Shown here: positions 1 through 6,174 of the stretch, in pieces | Numbering within the stretch: position 1 is the stretch's first letter | Layout: each line of letters opens with the position of its first letter | Origin: DATILI01 sp035476635 | GTDB lineage: Bacteria > Pseudomonadota > Gammaproteobacteria > Burkholderiales > Burkholderiaceae_C | Direction: 5' to 3' | Assembly: GCA_035476635.1 (NCBI GenBank) | Contig: DATILI010000021.1 | Location: forward strand, 1 to 9,158 | Length of the DNA: 9,158 nt | Notes under the pieces: generated by a model | The model's input: the letters and a program-made list of their open reading frames with translations, nothing else | Told to the model about the DNA's origin: nothing | The model's database searches: none | Position numbers and translations under genes: made by a program

Positions 1-100
1 CACCCGCTGCAAAAGCAGGCGATGCGGCCAACGCCAGTGCGCCCTTGGCCGTTTGCGCCAGCACATCGCGGCGGATGGGATCGACTGGGGGTGTGGCCAT
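1..100 (-). CDS. Exported protein, N-terminal fragment with Tat-like signal peptide
   Basis: Only the first 33 residues are in the window; the gene runs off the left edge. The start is the ATG read from position 100. It is preceded by a strong GAAAGGAG Shine-Dalgarno, with 12 bases between AGGAG and the ATG. The N-terminus has twin arginines at residues 10-11 (IRRDVLAQ), then an alanine/leucine-rich stretch ending in SPAFA, a plausible signal peptidase site after residue 31 or 32. This layout is typical of Tat-exported solute-binding proteins and periplasmic enzymes of Burkholderiales. It lies 87 bases downstream of the acyl-CoA synthetase on the same strand, so it may be the fourth gene of that operon, perhaps the uptake component. 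The mature domain is not visible, so its family is unknown. Confidence 0.7.
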   Translation of the reverse strand, partial: MATPPVDPIRRDVLAQTAKGALALAASPAFAAG

Positions 101-187
101 GGCACGCTTGTACTCCTTTCGCGGCTACCGCGCCGAGATCAGCGCACCCCAGGGGGTTGCGGCGAATTTTCCCGCAAGGCCGTGAAG
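101..187 (-). other. Intergenic gap with small inverted repeat, no convincing terminator
   Basis: This 87-base gap separates the acyl-CoA synthetase stop from the exported-protein start. It holds a 6-bp inverted repeat TTGCGG/CCGCAA (157-162 and 172-177) around a 9-base loop, and a short CCCC-A-GGGG dyad (147-155). Neither is followed by a T-run on the minus strand, so read-through into the downstream gene is plausible. The Shine-Dalgarno of the downstream gene lies at its left end. No promoter is evident. Confidence 0.35.
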
Positions 188-2104
188 TCAAGCGCGCAAA
201 CCGGCGCCCAAGGCCTCGAAGATCTCGATGCTGGCCGCGTTGTCCAGCGCGGACAGATCGCCCGGCACCTGGCCAGAGAGCAGGCGCCGGATCACGCGGC
301 GCATCACCTTTCCATTGCGTGTCCGGGGAAGATCCGCAACACAAAACACCTTGGCTGGAGCAAAGGGCTTGCCCAATGCCGCCTGCACATGCGAAGCGAC
401 AAGGGCTTCCATCCGCGCGACGGCCTGCGCGGAGAATGGTGCGGCCGCGCAAGGAACCACGCAGATCACCAACCGCTGCCCCTTCGCCGCATCGGCCAGC
501 CCGATCGCAGCGGCGTCCTTGATTTCGGCCAACGCCAGAACGGCTGATTCCACCTCCGCCGGGCCCACGCGCTTGCCTGCGATCTTGAGCGTGTCATCCG
601 ACCGGCCGAGGATGAAGAAGTGCCCGTCGCGATCTTCCTGAACCAGGTCGCCGTGCGTCCAGACGCCCGGCACTGCGCTCCAGTACGTTTCCAGGTAGCG
701 GGGCTTGTCGTTCCAGAAGCCGTGCGTCATGCCGATGAAGGGGTTGGCGATGGTGAGTTCGCCCACTTCGCCGCGCACGCGCTGGCCGTTCGCGTCGGCG
801 GCAAAGGCTGCGACCCCGGGCGAGGCGCTGTTGAAACCCGAGGCCTTGATCGGCCGAACCGGCACATTCGCCAGGATCGCACCGGAGGCTTCCGTTCCGC
901 CCGAATAGTTGATGACGGGCGCTTCGGTTCGTCCAAAGCAACGTGCGAACCACTCGAAATGCCCGGGGTCAATCACTTCCCCGGCAACCATCAGCAGCTT
1001 CAGCGTGGAACGGGCCGGCATGACGTCAGCGGCCGGGTGCGTCGCCAGGCTACGGATCAAGGTAGGCGATGCGCCGAAGTGCGTGACCCCGTGCCTGTCG
1101 ATCAGCGACGCCAGGCGCGAAGCCGTAGGATGGTCGGGGGCGCCGTCATAGCAGACCAGCGTCGCGCCACGGCACAGCGCGCCAACGGTGGTGATCGGCC
1201 CGACGATCCAGCCCATGTCGCTGGGCCAGAGCCAGACATCGCCTGGCCGAAGCTCGAAATGATAGGCGCAATCGTGCAGTATCTTCAGCGGAAAACCGGC
1301 GTGCGTGTGCACCGTCCCCTTGGGCTGCCCCGTCGTGCCGGAGGTGAACACGATCATGAACGGATCGTTCGCCTCCATGGTCTGTACTTGCGCAATCGGC
1401 GCCGCGTGCGCGGCGAGATCGCGCACGTCGCCAACAATCCGCAAGGCGGGCATGCGCGTTTTTACTTCTGCCAGCAGGTCGCGGCTGGACACGAACTTGC
1501 CACGGCGATGAAAACCGCCAGACACGACAAGATGGTCTGCCTCGGCCAAGGCCAGCCGCGTGACCACCGCCTCGGGCGCGAAGCCGGTGAACAAGGGCAC
1601 GCAGATCGCGCCCAATGCGGCGATGGCGAGGAGGCTGGCCACTGCCGCCACGCCCATGGGCAGCATGAGGCCGACCCGCCCGCCGCTGCGAACGCCTTGC
1701 GCGCGCAAGCCGCCCGCCAGGCGCAAGACCAGCGCGGCCAGTTCGGCGTAGCGCAAGGTCTCGACCTCGCCGCTTTCGTCCTCCGCAATGATCGCCGTGC
1801 GGCCGCTGCTGGCGGGCTCTTGGGCCAGCTTCATCACCATGCTGGTCCAGTTCAGCCTGCCACCGGTGAACCATTGCGGAAGCTGCGGGTCGCCGCTTGC
1901 ATCGCAAAACTGCGTGAAGGGCTGGTCCCAGTCAAACTGCAAATGGCCGATGACTTCTTCCCAGTAGGCCTGCGGCTGTTCGATGGAGAACCTGTAAAGC
2001 GCGTCATAGTCGGCAATACCCAGGCGTGCGCCGAGCTTCGTGAGGAGGGCGTCAGACAGGGTCTCGCCATCGGGCGTCCAGATGGTTTTATCGGGAATTT
2101 CCAT
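188..2104 (-). CDS. AMP-forming acyl-CoA synthetase (ANL superfamily), substrate probably not acetate
   Basis: This 638-residue cytoplasmic enzyme should activate a carboxylic acid to its CoA thioester via an acyl-adenylate. An acetyl-/acetoacetyl-CoA-synthetase-like N-terminal region (about 1-95) precedes the AMP-binding core. The P-loop motif TSGTTGQPKG is at 254-263, the A5 motif NYSGGTE at 399-405 and the A7 motif THGDL at 484-488. The hinge/A8 region GRSDDTLKIAGKRVGP is at 500-515. The C-terminal A10 motif RTRNGK places the adenylation lysine at K599, in the context usually acetylated in this family. Length fits acetyl-/acetoacetyl-CoA synthetases (630-660). However, the WWQTETG stretch of acetyl-CoA synthetases reads NYSGGTE, so the tryptophan that closes the acetate pocket is missing and a larger acyl group is expected. 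It starts 9 bases after the BadI-like gene with no clear Shine-Dalgarno, so translational coupling is likely. Inferred role: activating the keto acid made by the upstream aminotransferase. Confidence 0.9.
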   Translation of the reverse strand: MEIPDKTIWTPDGETLSDALLTKLGARLGIADYDALYRFSIEQPQAYWEEVIGHLQFDWDQPFTQFCDASGDPQLPQWFTGGRLNWTSMVMKLAQEPASSGRTAIIAEDESGEVETLRYAELAALVLRLAGGLRAQGVRSGGRVGLMLPMGVAAVASLLAIAALGAICVPLFTGFAPEAVVTRLALAEADHLVVSGGFHRRGKFVSSRDLLAEVKTRMPALRIVGDVRDLAAHAAPIAQVQTMEANDPFMIVFTSGTTGQPKGTVHTHAGFPLKILHDCAYHFELRPGDVWLWPSDMGWIVGPITTVGALCRGATLVCYDGAPDHPTASRLASLIDRHGVTHFGASPTLIRSLATHPAADVMPARSTLKLLMVAGEVIDPGHFEWFARCFGRTEAPVINYSGGTEASGAILANVPVRPIKASGFNSASPGVAAFAADANGQRVRGEVGELTIANPFIGMTHGFWNDKPRYLETYWSAVPGVWTHGDLVQEDRDGHFFILGRSDDTLKIAGKRVGPAEVESAVLALAEIKDAAAIGLADAAKGQRLVICVVPCAAAPFSAQAVARMEALVASHVQAALGKPFAPAKVFCVADLPRTRNGKVMRRVIRRLLSGQVPGDLSALDNAASIEIFEALGAGLRA

Positions 2105-2113
2105 GTTGCACTG

Positions 2114-2983
2114 TCAGCTTTGCGCTGCAGCTCCATCGTCCGGGCCACGAAAGCGCGGCGCACGTTTTTGCAGGAACGCGTCAACACCCTCTTTCGATTC
2201 AGCGGTTCCGTAGTACAAGGCCAGCGCCTCGAATCCAAGTGCACCGATGGCGCGGATGTTCTCCGAATCGGCATTGAACGAGCGTTTGGCGATGGCCAGC
2301 GCGGTGGGACTCTTCGCCAGGATCTCGCCACACCATCGCGCCACCTCGGCATCGAGTTCTTCCGCTGGGACGACAGCATTGACAAGGCCCATCTGCAGCG
2401 CCTGCTCAGCCGAGTACCGGCGGCACAAGTACCAGATCTCGCGCGCCCGCTTCTCGCCGACCACACGCGCCAGATAGGCCGTGCCGAAGCCCGGGTCGAC
2501 CGAGCCGAACTTGGGACCGACCTGGCCGAACACGGCGTTTTTACTTGCAATGGCGAGGTCGCATACCGTGACCAGCACATTGCCGCCGCCGATGGCGAAG
2601 CCCTGAACGCGGGCAATCACGGGCTTGGGCACATCGCGAATCAGACTCTGCAACTCATCCACCGGCAGGCCGATCGTGCCCCTGCCGCCATAGCCGACTG
2701 CGTCGCCAGAACCGCCTGCGTCGCCCGCGCCATGGCCCGACTGGTCTCCGCCGGTGCAGAAGGCCTTGTCTCCCGCACCCGAGAGCACGATGACGCCGAT
2801 GCTGCTATTCCAGCCGGCACGCGCAAACGCATGCAGAAGTTCATCGACCGTCTGCGGGCGAACGGCGTTGTAGACCTCGGGCCTGTTGATCGCAATGTAG
2901 GCGATACCTTCGCTTTCGCGGTAGCTGATGTCTGAATAGGGCATGGCATGGTCCCCGGTTGCGCGCGTATTCATGGTGCTCAT
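2114..2983 (-). CDS. Crotonase-fold ring-cleaving hydrolase, BadI/MenB-like (2-ketocyclohexanecarboxyl-CoA hydrolase type)
   Basis: This 289-residue crotonase-superfamily enzyme looks more like BadI, the Rhodopseudomonas 2-ketocyclohexanecarboxyl-CoA hydrolase, and the related naphthoate synthase MenB than like a generic enoyl-CoA hydratase. BadI hydrolyses a cyclic beta-keto thioester to pimeloyl-CoA. Family landmarks seen are FCTGGDQS (75-82), GRGTIGLP (100-107), the oxyanion-hole loop AIGGGN (130-135), FGQVGPK (152-158), GSVDPGFGT (160-168), REIWYLC (181-187) and LYY near the C-terminus (256-258). S161, D163, Y258, Q154, G156 and W184 match, as I recall them, the catalytic and bicarbonate-binding positions of MenB. 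The start chosen is the ATG at 2983, which overlaps the aminotransferase stop (ATGA) with GGAG eight bases upstream; ATGs at 2974 or 2944 are alternatives. A glycine-rich insert occupies about 85-97. No menaquinone genes are nearby, which argues against MenB itself. Confidence 0.85.
   Translation of the reverse strand: MSTMNTRATGDHAMPYSDISYRESEGIAYIAINRPEVYNAVRPQTVDELLHAFARAGWNSSIGVIVLSGAGDKAFCTGGDQSGHGAGDAGGSGDAVGYGGRGTIGLPVDELQSLIRDVPKPVIARVQGFAIGGGNVLVTVCDLAIASKNAVFGQVGPKFGSVDPGFGTAYLARVVGEKRAREIWYLCRRYSAEQALQMGLVNAVVPAEELDAEVARWCGEILAKSPTALAIAKRSFNADSENIRAIGALGFEALALYYGTAESKEGVDAFLQKRAPRFRGPDDGAAAQS
2698..2733. repeat. Imperfect 18-bp tandem repeat inside the BadI-like gene
   Basis: The decamer CTGCGTCGCC occurs at 2698-2707 and again at 2716-2725, with partial agreement through each 18-base unit. 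On the coding (minus) strand it gives a six-residue period, GDAGGS then GDAVGY (residues 87-98). The in-frame duplication explains much of the glycine-rich insert in the hydrolase. Confidence 0.6.
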
Positions 2984-4326
2984 AGTGCGTTCTCCACGGC
3001 GCCCAGCGCGGCATCCAGAGCATCGAGGCCCTCCTCCCATTCGCCCTTGCCGATGACCAGCGGTGGCGTGACCAGCACGATGTTGTAGCGCCCATAGGCG
3101 TGCACGCCGCGTGCCAGGAGCTCGCTGTAGAAAGTCTTCATCGGGCTGGAAACATCGGGGTGGTGCCACTGCACCAGCGGTTCCCGACTCCCGCGGTCGC
3201 GCACCAGCTCCAGTCCGAAATGCGCGCCCATGCCGCGCACGTCGCCCACGATGGGGTGCCGCGCCTGCAACTGCGCAAGCCCCGTGCCGAGCCAGGACTC
3301 GATCTCCAGTGCGCGTTCGAAAAGACCTTCTTCGAGATACACCTTGAGCGCCGCCAGGCCGCCCGCTACCGCCAGCACATGACCGGCGTGCGTGTGGCCC
3401 ACATCGAATAATTCCGTGTCGAAATGCCTGGCGATGCTTTCGCGCACCAGCATGCCGCCCAACGGGGTATAGGATGAACTCGCACCTTTGGCGAAAGTCA
3501 GAAGATCCGGCATGACCTGCAGCCGCGTCGCGGCGAAAGCGGCACCGGCGCGGCCGAAGCCGGTCATGATCTCGTCGAAGATGAGAAGGATGCCGTGCCG
3601 GTCGCACAGTGCGCGCACACCCTCCAGGTAACCGGCGGGGTACACCACGAGGCCGCTGGAGCCGGTGATGGGCTCCAGCATGATGGCCGCGATATTCTGC
3701 GCACCTTCATGCGAGACGACCTTCTCCAGATGGTCCAGCGCGCGGTGGCTCTCCTCGGCCGCGTCGGCGGCGAAAAACGGACTGCGGTAGGGATAAGGCG
3801 CGAAGAACTTGACGATGCCGGGCAGGTTGGGAAACGGATCGCGCCAGCGGTCCACGCCCGTCAATCCACTCGCGCCGATGGTGCTGCCATGGTAGGAGCG
3901 ATAGGCCGTCAGTACCTTGGGTCGGCACGTGACCAGGCGCGCGGTCTTCACCGCGTCGTCGTTGGCCTCCGCGCCGCCGCAGGTGAAGTGCGCGCGCAGG
4001 CCTTCGGGCCAGGGCGAGATACTGGACAGCAACTCCGCATACTCGGCACGCACGTCATTGAAGTAGCTGGACGCGACCCAGCACAGCCTAGTGGCCTGTT
4101 CCTGGATCGCGCGCACCACTTTCGGGTGCCCGTGTCCCAGCGACACCGCGACATAGCCGCTGGTGAGGTCGAGGTATCGCTTGCCCTGCGCATCGAAAAA
4201 ATAACAACCCTGCGCGCGCGTGACTACCGGCGGGTTGAGGCCGCCCTGCACCGCCCAGGGCACCAGCACCTTGCGAAAAGCGGCCGACACCTGGTGGTTG
4301 GCCTGGCCGTGTATGCGTAGATCCAT
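2980..4326 (-). CDS. Class III PLP-dependent aminotransferase (omega- or beta-amino acid type)
   Basis: This 448-residue fold-type I enzyme should transfer an amino group from an amine or omega/beta-amino acid to a keto acid such as pyruvate. Visible motifs are the GGAEAND cofactor-phosphate loop (117-123), SYHG with its PLP-stacking aromatic (144-147), EPITGSSG (218-225), the IFDEIMTGFGR signature with D251-E252 (249-259), and the PLP lysine K280 in TFAKGASS. Length is normal for taurine-, beta-alanine- and omega-amino acid:pyruvate aminotransferases; within that group the substrate cannot be read from sequence. The start is the ATG at 4326, preceded by AGAGG eight bases upstream. An upstream in-frame ATG at 4410 would add 28 non-family residues through the intergenic dyad and is rejected. 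It is the first gene of the left operon, overlaps the hydrolase start by four bases, and is divergent from the LysR gene. Confidence 0.92.
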   Translation of the reverse strand: MDLRIHGQANHQVSAAFRKVLVPWAVQGGLNPPVVTRAQGCYFFDAQGKRYLDLTSGYVAVSLGHGHPKVVRAIQEQATRLCWVASSYFNDVRAEYAELLSSISPWPEGLRAHFTCGGAEANDDAVKTARLVTCRPKVLTAYRSYHGSTIGASGLTGVDRWRDPFPNLPGIVKFFAPYPYRSPFFAADAAEESHRALDHLEKVVSHEGAQNIAAIMLEPITGSSGLVVYPAGYLEGVRALCDRHGILLIFDEIMTGFGRAGAAFAATRLQVMPDLLTFAKGASSSYTPLGGMLVRESIARHFDTELFDVGHTHAGHVLAVAGGLAALKVYLEEGLFERALEIESWLGTGLAQLQARHPIVGDVRGMGAHFGLELVRDRGSREPLVQWHHPDVSSPMKTFYSELLARGVHAYGRYNIVLVTPPLVIGKGEWEEGLDALDAALGAVENAL

Positions 4327-4348
4327 CTCTTGACCTCTGTTTCTGAAT

Positions 4349-4367
4349 GGCTCAATACTGCTGAGCC
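4349..4367. promoter_or_regulatory. Candidate LysR box 1, proximal to the aminotransferase
   Basis: A 19-bp inverted repeat GGCTCA-N7-TGAGCC contains CTCAATACTGCTGAG, which fits the T-N11-A dyad of LysR-family sites. It lies 23-41 bases upstream of the aminotransferase ATG, in the gap shared with the LysR gene. A related copy lies at 4438-4456. Assignment to this LysR is inferred from position and symmetry. Confidence 0.5.
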
Positions 4368-4437
4368 TTTGGCAACGAAAGAATCGAGAGATTAGGGAAA
4401 TTGCCTCCATTGAACAACCGAATCATTTACGCTGTAA

Positions 4438-4456
4438 GACTCAATACCTTTAAGGC
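4438..4456. promoter_or_regulatory. Candidate LysR box 2, overlapping the LysR ribosome binding site
   Basis: This stretch matches box 1 at 13 of 19 positions in the same orientation, sharing CTCAATAC exactly (4440-4447 and 4351-4358). CTCAATACCTTTAAG again fits T-N11-A, with one mismatch in the dyad arms. Its right arm covers the TAAGG Shine-Dalgarno of the LysR gene (4451-4455), so binding here would suit negative autoregulation. Confidence 0.42.
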
Positions 4457-4461
4457 TAACC

Positions 4462-5391
4462 ATGGCCCGTAACCTGCCCCCGATGCTCTCCGTTCGCGCC
4501 TTTGAAGCCGCCGCTCGCCACGGCGGTTTTGCGCGCGCAGGGGAAGAGCTGTGCGTTTCCGCGGGCGCCGTCGGGCACCAGGTCAAGCTGCTCGAGGAAT
4601 GGCTGGGCGTGGACCTGTTCGTACGCCGGCCGCGCTCGGTCGAGCTGACCGAGTCCGGCCGCCACTACTTCAGCCAGGTCAAGGGCATCCTGGAAGATCT
4701 GGAACGCGCCTCGCTCGATGTGCGGCGCTGGCGCGACGACGGTGAGGTGACGGTGACCGCCATGCCTTCATTCGTCACGCGCTGGCTGATGCCGCGCCTC
4801 GGGCGTTTTCGTGCGGCGCACCCGGACATCGAGGTGAGGCTGCTGGCCTCGGTGCCGCCGGTGGACTTCACGCGCGACCAGGTGGACCTCGCCGTGCGCC
4901 TGGGCACTGGCCCCTATCCCGGCATGGCAGCCGAGCACCTGCTGGACGAGCATTTTTTTGCGCTGGCCAGCCCCGCCTTCATGGCGCAGGTGGCGCAGCG
5001 CGGCGCGCTGTCGGTCCAGCAGCTTTTGGGCCTTACCCTGCTGCACGACGAGCACGAGCCGCGCATCCCCGAGCAGATGGACTGGCCACGCTGGTTCGGC
5101 ACGCATGGCATTGCCAAGGCATCGCCGCGCATGGGGCAAGGCCTGCGCTTCTCGCACACCTACCTCACGCTCGATGCGGCAACCGCCGGCCAAGGCGTGG
5201 CCCTGGCTTCGGACGTGCTGGCCGGCGATGGCATGCGGGCCGGTGCGCTCGTGGTCGCGGCCGGCAACGCGCTCAAAGGTCCGTATGCCTACCACCTGCT
5301 GCGCAACAGCGCGACTGCAAGCCGCAGCCAGGTCGCGCGATTTGCGCAATGGCTTGTCGATGAAGCGCAGGCGTTTGGTCAAAGCCCGTGA
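4462..5391 (+). CDS. LysR-family transcriptional regulator (GcvA/AmpR-like)
   Basis: This 309-residue protein has a typical LysR layout. An N-terminal winged helix-turn-helix (about 8-66) contains LSVRAFEAAARHGGFARAGEELCVS and the recognition-helix region GAVGHQVKLLEEWLGVDLFVR, then ELTESG. A linker helix (about 67-92) leads to a periplasmic-binding-protein-like effector domain (about 93-300). The GAVGHQVKxLE form resembles the GcvA/AmpR branch. The start is the ATG at 4462 with TAAGG six bases upstream. It is transcribed away from the aminotransferase operon across 135 bases containing two T-N11-A dyads. The classical arrangement is a LysR controlling its divergent neighbour and itself, so it probably senses a substrate or intermediate of that operon. 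Its effector cannot be deduced. Its 3' end converges on the TetR gene. Confidence 0.93.
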   Translation: MARNLPPMLSVRAFEAAARHGGFARAGEELCVSAGAVGHQVKLLEEWLGVDLFVRRPRSVELTESGRHYFSQVKGILEDLERASLDVRRWRDDGEVTVTAMPSFVTRWLMPRLGRFRAAHPDIEVRLLASVPPVDFTRDQVDLAVRLGTGPYPGMAAEHLLDEHFFALASPAFMAQVAQRGALSVQQLLGLTLLHDEHEPRIPEQMDWPRWFGTHGIAKASPRMGQGLRFSHTYLTLDAATAGQGVALASDVLAGDGMRAGALVVAAGNALKGPYAYHLLRNSATASRSQVARFAQWLVDEAQAFGQSP

Positions 5392-5392
5392 A

Positions 5393-5409
5393 GGCTGGGG
5401 CCCTCAGCC
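5393..5409. terminator. Hairpin at the LysR/TetR convergent junction
   Basis: GGCTGGGGCCCTCAGCC can form a 7-bp stem (one G-T wobble) with a 3-base loop, starting two bases after the LysR stop and covering the TetR stop. The position suits a bidirectional transcription stop between convergent genes. Neither side has a T-run, so intrinsic termination is uncertain. Confidence 0.35.
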
Positions 5410-6084
5410 GTATCTATTGGATCGCCGCGCCGGCTTGGGCGCACTCGGAAACAGCATTGGCGCCACCTGCTTGAGCAGCCGCTCGACAAAGTCCCGGTCG
5501 ACGGGCGCGTGCTCGAACAGCAACCGGTACCACAGCGGGCCGAAGAGCAGATCCAGGATCAGTTCATGGTCGATGCCCTTGGGGATTTCACCGGAACGCT
5601 CCGCGCTGCGCAGCAGCTTCAGCCCGGATTCCCGGCGCGGCGCCACCACCCGCTCGCGCAGCAGGGAAGCAGTGTCGGGGTCGTACTGGGCCTCGGCGAC
5701 CAGTGAGCGCAGGATGCTGCGCCACACCGTGTCTTCCAGCCGCTGTACCGTAGCGAGCAGGTAGCGCTTGAGCTCTTGCCGCAGCGAGCGCGCGTCTTCG
5801 GCGATCACCTCCGGGATTCCCTCCATGTAGAGCTCGATCAGCAGCGCACCCTTGGTCGGCCAGCGCCGGTAGATCGAGGTCTTTGACGCCCCGGCGTTGG
5901 CCGCGACCCGCTCGATCGAGAAGCGCGCATAGCCATCCTCGCGCAGCAGTGCTCTTGCCGCATCGAGGATGGCGTCATGGGTCTGCTGGTTGCGCGGGCG
6001 CCCGCGCCCGGGTTCCGCGGGATCATCCGATGCCATGGGTTCAGCGACTGGGGCAGGGACAAGCGTTGCAGTACGGGCTCTCAT
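5404..6084 (-). CDS. TetR/AcrR-family transcriptional repressor
   Basis: This 226-residue protein starts with a flexible basic and proline-rich leader (1-35, including GRGRPR). A TetR N-terminal DNA-binding domain follows (about 36-82): HDAILDAARALLREDGYARFSIERVAANAGASKTSIYRRWPTK in outline, with the recognition helix around ASKTSIYRRW (66-75). The C-terminal half is a helical ligand/dimer domain without recognisable ligand signature. The ATG at 6084 was chosen because the longer frame, from an ATG at 6180, runs through the operator and promoter and overlaps the neighbouring gene start. The ATG at 6036 is an alternative, and neither has a strong Shine-Dalgarno. It is divergent from the solute-binding-protein gene across a 90-base gap with two symmetric operator-like sites, so it most likely represses that unit and possibly itself. 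Confidence 0.88.
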   Translation of the reverse strand: MRARTATLVPAPVAEPMASDDPAEPGRGRPRNQQTHDAILDAARALLREDGYARFSIERVAANAGASKTSIYRRWPTKGALLIELYMEGIPEVIAEDARSLRQELKRYLLATVQRLEDTVWRSILRSLVAEAQYDPDTASLLRERVVAPRRESGLKLLRSAERSGEIPKGIDHELILDLLFGPLWYRLLFEHAPVDRDFVERLLKQVAPMLFPSAPKPARRSNRYG

Positions 6085-6102
6085 CGCCGTATTTTCGCAG
6101 AT

Positions 6103-6131
6103 TTGACATACGCTCCGTACCGTTTTATATT
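6103..6131 (+). promoter_or_regulatory. Near-consensus sigma-70 promoter of the SBP-amidohydrolase unit
   Basis: TTGACA (6103-6108), a perfect -35 hexamer, is followed by a 17-base spacer and TATATT (6126-6131), five of six for the -10. The predicted start is near 6138, giving a leader of about 37 bases before the ATG at 6175, with AGGAG at 6164-6168. Such a strong promoter in front of catabolic or transport genes usually implies tight repression. Confidence 0.75.
6108..6126. promoter_or_regulatory. Candidate TetR operator 1, inside the promoter spacer
   Basis: ATACGCTCCGTACCGTTTT contains the dyad TACG-N3-CGTA (6109-6119). It matches operator 2 at 15 of 19 positions. It fills the space between the -35 and -10 hexamers, so a bound repressor would exclude RNA polymerase. 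Assignment to the adjacent TetR is inferred from position and repeat structure. Confidence 0.6.
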
Positions 6132-6134
6132 TAT

Positions 6135-6155
6135 CGATACGGACCGTATCGTATT
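6135..6155. promoter_or_regulatory. Candidate TetR operator 2, perfect 17-bp palindrome at the predicted start site
   Basis: CGATACGGACCGTATCG (6135-6151) is a perfect palindrome around a central A. Its inner TACG-N3-CGTA matches operator 1, and ATACGGACCGTATCGTATT (6137-6155) aligns with operator 1 at a centre-to-centre distance of 29 bp, close to three helical turns. It covers the predicted transcription start of the plus-strand unit. Confidence 0.68.
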
Positions 6156-6174
6156 TTTTAACCAGGAGATCGAC

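Noticed and set aside
157..177. Inverted repeat as a terminator after the acyl-CoA synthetase
   Set aside because: The stem is only 6 bp with a 9-base loop and no T-run follows on the minus strand. It is not a convincing intrinsic terminator.
620..2935. 771-codon open frame on the plus strand
   Set aside because: It is antisense to the acyl-CoA synthetase and BadI-like genes, which carry full family motifs. The translation is arginine/alanine-rich without recognisable domains. Such long antisense frames are common in high-GC coding DNA.
2114..2983. Naphthoate synthase MenB (menaquinone biosynthesis)
   Set aside because: MenB shares most of the motifs, but no other menaquinone gene is present. 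The VDPGFGT and GRGTIGLP segments match BadI better than the MenB forms I recall. The family tree would decide.
2984..3607. Extension of the BadI-like frame to 497 residues
   Set aside because: The extra 207 residues are read out of frame through the aminotransferase and look unlike any protein. The ATGA overlap at 2980-2983, with its Shine-Dalgarno, gives a natural start and a family-normal length.
4409..4423. ATT-N9-AAT as a further LysR box
   Set aside because: The symmetry is limited to three AT-rich bases per arm and it does not resemble the two better dyads in the same gap.
5977..6174. N-terminal extension of the solute-binding protein
   Set aside because: It reads through the TetR gene and the promoter. 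The ATG at 6175 has an ideal Shine-Dalgarno and begins directly with a signal peptide.
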